A DNA stretch of 64,000 nucleotides from NCBI GenBank assembly GCA_035771165.1, contig JAWNZC010000087.1, positions 5,961,501-6,025,500 on the forward strand, in the 5' to 3' direction. Made by a program: the position numbers and the translations under genes. This DNA is from Paragorgia papillata (Eukaryota; Cnidaria; Anthozoa; Scleralcyonacea; Coralliidae). Below the pieces are notes generated by a model, which made no database searches, had not been told where the DNA came from, and was given only the letters and a program-made list of their open reading frames with translations. Position 1 is the first letter of the stretch; the number at the start of each line of letters is the position of its first letter. Positions 60,611 through 64,000 of the stretch are shown here, piece by piece.

Positions 60611-62220
60611 TTAGGAGAAATTTTGGGCTGTGAGCAGGCTAAAGCGAGACAAAGCGTCAGCAACCTGGTTGCTTTTGCCTGAAATATGTACGGCTGTGAC
60701 AGAGAAGTTAAAGCGAGAGGTAATTAGAAATAAATGTCGAATCCAATGCATGATGTTCTCGTCCTTTGATGTCCCAGTGCGCAATATCGCCACTACGCTT
60801 TCATTGTCCCATTTAAACTGCACGCGCTTTTGGTGCCACTGCTTCCTTCACAGTGCACATGCGAGAACAATTGGAAACGGCTCTTTGTAAGCGATGCTCC
60901 ACCGTTGTTGTATAAAGTTCCACGAGCCCGTGAACCATAGATTGTTGTAGCTTACCCCATAGCCTAAGGAACCTGATGCATCTGACGTAATTTGAATGTC
61001 CGGAACAAGTTCCCAGTGAGGCCGCTCATAAAAGCTAACGCCACCCCAATTATATAACAGCTATAATAACATAATATAATAACAGCTATAATATAACAGC
61101 TGCGATGTCTGGTTTGCAACCCTGCGATAAGCGAAAGTAGTGGTGTCGTTGGCCAAGACCTGCCAAAGCGTTAAAAAGCCGTCTTATAGAAAGGTTCGTC
61201 CGCGTGGCCCTACCAAACAGGCATGTTGTAATTTGTCAATTAGAGATTCCAGCTCTTGCTTCGTGCAAGACGTTCTGCTTCGCCATTTCGAGATCAAGGT
61301 CTTATGTTGTTGGCAAACGAGCTGTCTCTTTAAAGGAATCTATCTCTATGCCCAATAAGACAATACGTGTCACCGGACCGATGCATTTCCCAGGCGCGAG
61401 CGGAATGTCCATTTGGCCGCAGTCTGGCTGAAACGTTCGCAAGCTTTCTGCGCATTCCTCCTACTCATGGGATCCTGCTGTGAAATAATCGTTTAAGTAG
61501 TGTAAAAGAACGTTTGACGTCATAATTATTTTGGACAATCCATACCAGTATGTCTGCGACCGAATTAAAAATAAAAGGTGCCGAGGGAAGACCGAAGGGC
61601 AATGACAAGTCTACGTAAAAACCGTTTTTCCCTTTCATTCCGAGAAGGTACCGGTCATCTTTATGTACTGGGATTATTCGATACGCACTCTTGATGCCCA
61701 ATTTTGCCATCAGTGCCCCCTTTTCCGCGTCGATAATCATATGGATGGCGTCGTCGAATTTACAGTAATGTGTATGACAAGTCGCAGGGTCGATGCCATC
61801 ATTAACGCTAAAACCCGTCTGATGGGATAAGTCTAAGATTAGCCGCCAACTGTTCGCGTTAGATTTTTTTTTTGGTATGACCCCAAAACGACTGATGTGG
61901 AGGTTAATGGTGGAGCTGGAAATGGCCGGCTACGCGGCCCAGTTTAACTTCTTTAGCAAGGTATTCTTCTATAAGCTCTGGGTGCTCTATGGCGGATATG
62001 CAATTAGTTAGTGCAGATTTCAAACGCATCTCTAGCATGGTCGAAAAGAAAGCGGAAGCCATTGCGCAGACCTTCAATAACAAATGCAACTTGTCCACGG
62101 TTTGGATGGCTTACCAATTCCAGTTGGAAGCGGTCGACATTTATTGGTGAAACACGAGAAAAAACAAAGGACTAAGTGCACTAGTGCAAGTTTTTTCAGA
62201 AGGCTGTCTACTGACAACGG
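60611..62220 (-). pseudogene. DIRS-like reverse transcriptase and RNase H, decayed
   Basis: Reading leftward from about 62150: SPINVDRFQLELVSHPNRGQ, then HPELIEEYLAKEVKLGRV (about 61990), then GALMAKLGIKSAYRIIPVHK and DLSLPFGLPSAPFIFN (61740-61470). The RNase H-like end at 60823-60611 has FKWDNESVVAILRTGTSKDE and GKSNQVADALSRF. The motif order is that of DIRS/Ngaro elements. Many shifts separate the blocks. The associated gag-like part is at 63500-64000. Confidence 0.82.
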
Positions 62221-62368
62221 CTAAATCTTCGTGGTGCATGATCGGGGTCGTCTAGGCTCTCGTTCCGGGCATTCGATTCTGCGATGGAATCGAAAATATC
62301 CTTCACAGACGTGCCGATAACTGCACGCGCCGAACACCTCGCGGATCGAGCTTGGTTCCTCGAATAAC
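62221..62368 (-). pseudogene. DIRS gag-like C-terminus
   Basis: The minus strand reads VFGACSYRHVCEGYFRFHRR then IECPERE, a C/H cluster like the knuckle at the end of DIRS gag proteins. It is cut from the rest of gag by the LINE insertion to its right. Confidence 0.68.
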
Positions 62369-62524
62369 ATACATACATACATACATACATACATACATAC
62401 ATACATACATACATACATACATACATACATACATACATACACGCATACATACATACGTACACACATACATACATACATACATACATACACACATACATAC
62501 ATACATACATACATACATACATAC
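62369..62524. repeat. (CATA)n microsatellite, LINE 3' tail
   Basis: About 39 tetranucleotide units with a few point changes. It lies exactly at the 3' end of the minus-strand LINE fragment, so it is probably that element's short-repeat tail rather than an independent satellite. Confidence 0.93.
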
Positions 62525-63495
62525 TTTATTTATACACGGTAAAATCATCAGTATAACTATTTACATAATTAAGAAAATTAACAAGAATAAAACTAATTAA
62601 ATATATTACAATATATATTACACTAGGGAAGTAGATAAATAAGTTAAACAAAAAATACTGTTTTACGTGATTGCCGTGTGAAAATCCGATGTTCAGGATA
62701 AGTAATTTATTTCCTTTTTAAACTCACGAAACGAGGTCATATTCCTTACATGCTGAGGCAGATTATTCCATAGTTCAGCCCCGCTATAGCTAAAACTTCT
62801 TTTTAAATAATCTGTACGTGGCAAGGGTAATGCGAGTCGCCTTTCTGAATTTCTTAAAGAATAAACTGTGCTCCGAGGAATAAACATATCTTGCAGGTAT
62901 TTCGGGGCCTGGTTGTTGAGAGACTTAAACATTATTGTAGCCTTTTGTTTTTTTACGACGAGTAGCAAGCGTGTCCCAATGCAACGTATTTAGAAGCACA
63001 CTTGAGCTAATCTCGTAACCAGTTTTCATAATCACTGTGGCAGCACGGTTTTGTAATTTTTGCAGTTTATCACTAAATTGATTACATATGCCATCCTATA
63101 CAGGACTACAGTTATCAAAATATGGTAAAATTAATGCATTATAAATTTGAACTGCAGTATTTGTGGAGATAAACGATCTTACTCGTTTAAGGGCACCAAC
63201 ACCTGAGGAAACTTTCTTACACATTTCGTCAATATGATTTTACCAAGAGAGTCGTTCATCAATAGTAAGTCCCAATGATTTGGTGTGACCAACTCTCTCA
63301 ATCCTTTTACTTTCGATTTCAATGTGAATTTCGTTATTTTCCTCTGTGCGAAGCTTCTGCCTTGAGCCTATAACCATAAACTCAGTTTTTGCTATATTTA
63401 ACCTTAGTTTGTTTGCTTTCAGCCACCAGTTAAGATTGTGTAATTCCGAGTTTATTTCAGGCTCAAATTCACCTAGGCTTCCAGCAGCATAACAG
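62525..63495 (-). pseudogene. LINE (CR1/L2-like) reverse transcriptase 3' fragment
   Basis: The minus strand reads LGEFEPEINSELHNLNWWLK then LRLNIAKTEFMVIGS (63470-63360), the post-catalytic part of a non-LTR RT. The end follows: KATIMFKSLNNQAPKYL, YSLRNSERRLALPLPRT and SFSYSGAELWNNLP (62930-62760). The copy is 5'-truncated just after the catalytic region. ATAACA occurs at both edges (62365-62370 and about 63488-63493), a possible target duplication. Confidence 0.83.
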
Positions 63496-64000
63496 ATTTG
63501 TTTTGATGTTGTCGAACCATGTGCTTCGGGGGAACGAAAGGAGCAGGATGTACCACGTGACTGGGTAGTCTGAGCAGAGCCTGCAGTGTGATAGTTGTAC
63601 ACGTCGGCGTTCATGGAGCTCCAATCGGTAACGCGGGATGCGGCTTCCTGACGAAAGGCTTTATCGGAATTTAACCATGCATTACCACCAAAGCGTCGAC
63701 ACGTGCGAAATATTAGCGACATGAAAGGCAATAAATCGCGAAATCTGTGGGGATTTATGCTGTGATGATAGTGATATAGCTGACAAAACACTCGATCCAT
63801 GATAAAACGTCCTCAACCGTCCTTATTTTCTTTGGGGTGGGTGTAGTTTGCACAAGTTGAGTCCCCATGTAGGAAAAAGTGGGCTGTGGTGTGGGACATT
63901 CGAGGTTTTTGGGTAGTAACTCGGCAAGGTCAATAAACTTTCCTTCCAGAATTTCACACACCAACTTGGCTGGATTTGGCGTGTAGCCTGGGCTGAGCGA
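63496..64000 (-). pseudogene. DIRS gag-like N-terminal part, runs off window
   Basis: The minus strand reads LLPFMSLIFRTCRRFGGNAW then AFRQEAASRVTDWSSMNADV, a signature of DIRS gag-like proteins, preceded by a LAELLPKNL segment with VEDVLSWIECFVSY in a shifted frame. The gene continues beyond base 64000. It is interrupted at the low-coordinate side by the LINE fragment. Confidence 0.7.

Noticed and set aside
44615..62220. Joining the tyrosine recombinase at 44615 and the DIRS RT at 60611 into one element
   Set aside because: They are 15 kb apart with unrelated genes between, and no shared terminal repeats were found.
62208..62600. ORFs with MYVC or HTYI peptide repeats
   Set aside because: They come from the (CATA)n microsatellite and shift with it.

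Overview
The window looks like a repeat-dense, AT-rich invertebrate genome, most likely a cnidarian or another early-branching marine animal. That guess rests on the mix of Polinton/Maverick, Kolobok, Penelope-like, DIRS, Gypsy and hAT elements, spliceosomal introns, a phase 1-1 SRCR-domain exon, and cnidarian-style DUF6589-like and RecQ-like repeat genes. No ordinary multi-exon host gene is fully contained. Almost every recognisable coding stretch belongs to a mobile element or sits inside one.

Region by region: (1) 1-12915 is a nearly complete Polinton (adintovirus-like). A plus-strand set carries a broken protein-primed DNA polymerase B, a small zinc-finger remnant, a packaging ATPase and two conserved small proteins. 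A minus-strand set carries a protease, a broken major capsid protein, a pVI-like protein, a penton-like protein, a broken integrase, a Bcl-2-like protein and a GRF zinc-finger protein. A tRNA-Leu(CAA) lies between the polymerase and the ATPase. The element sits in the first codons of a hAT-type transposase gene (12916-13003). (2) 14324-19436 is a decayed Gypsy LTR retrotransposon with matching 5-bp target duplications. (3) 19437-30990 is a field of non-coding repeats: a TIR element, a TTAA fold-back, 52-bp and 33-bp minisatellites and a hAT-like nested fold-back, plus one SRCR exon. (4) 30990-38440 is an inverted pair of Penelope-like elements, one arm interrupted by a full-length Kolobok transposon that carries THAP, transposase and P2X7-C-terminal-domain-like genes. 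(5) 43533-45600 holds a bipartite tandem repeat and a decayed tyrosine recombinase. (6) 45807-57327 is a decayed DUF6589-like gene split by a second Polinton-like element (49651-57090). (7) 58639-60435 is a decayed RecQ-like helicase gene. (8) 60611-64000 is a DIRS-like retroelement interrupted by the 3' end of a LINE.

The most unusual object is the second Polinton-like element. It is a non-autonomous palindrome: two inverted arms carry the same small genes, and only one complete ATPase spans the centre. Its ends match those of the first Polinton, including a poly-C tract about ten bases from the tip. It has an exact 6-bp target duplication (TCCCTG) and interrupts an otherwise continuous reading frame. 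Other leads are the Bcl-2-like protein and the tRNA inside the first Polinton, and the antisense P2X7-like gene inside the Kolobok element. Several insertions can be read against an intact copy or frame in this same window, so the order of events can be partly reconstructed.
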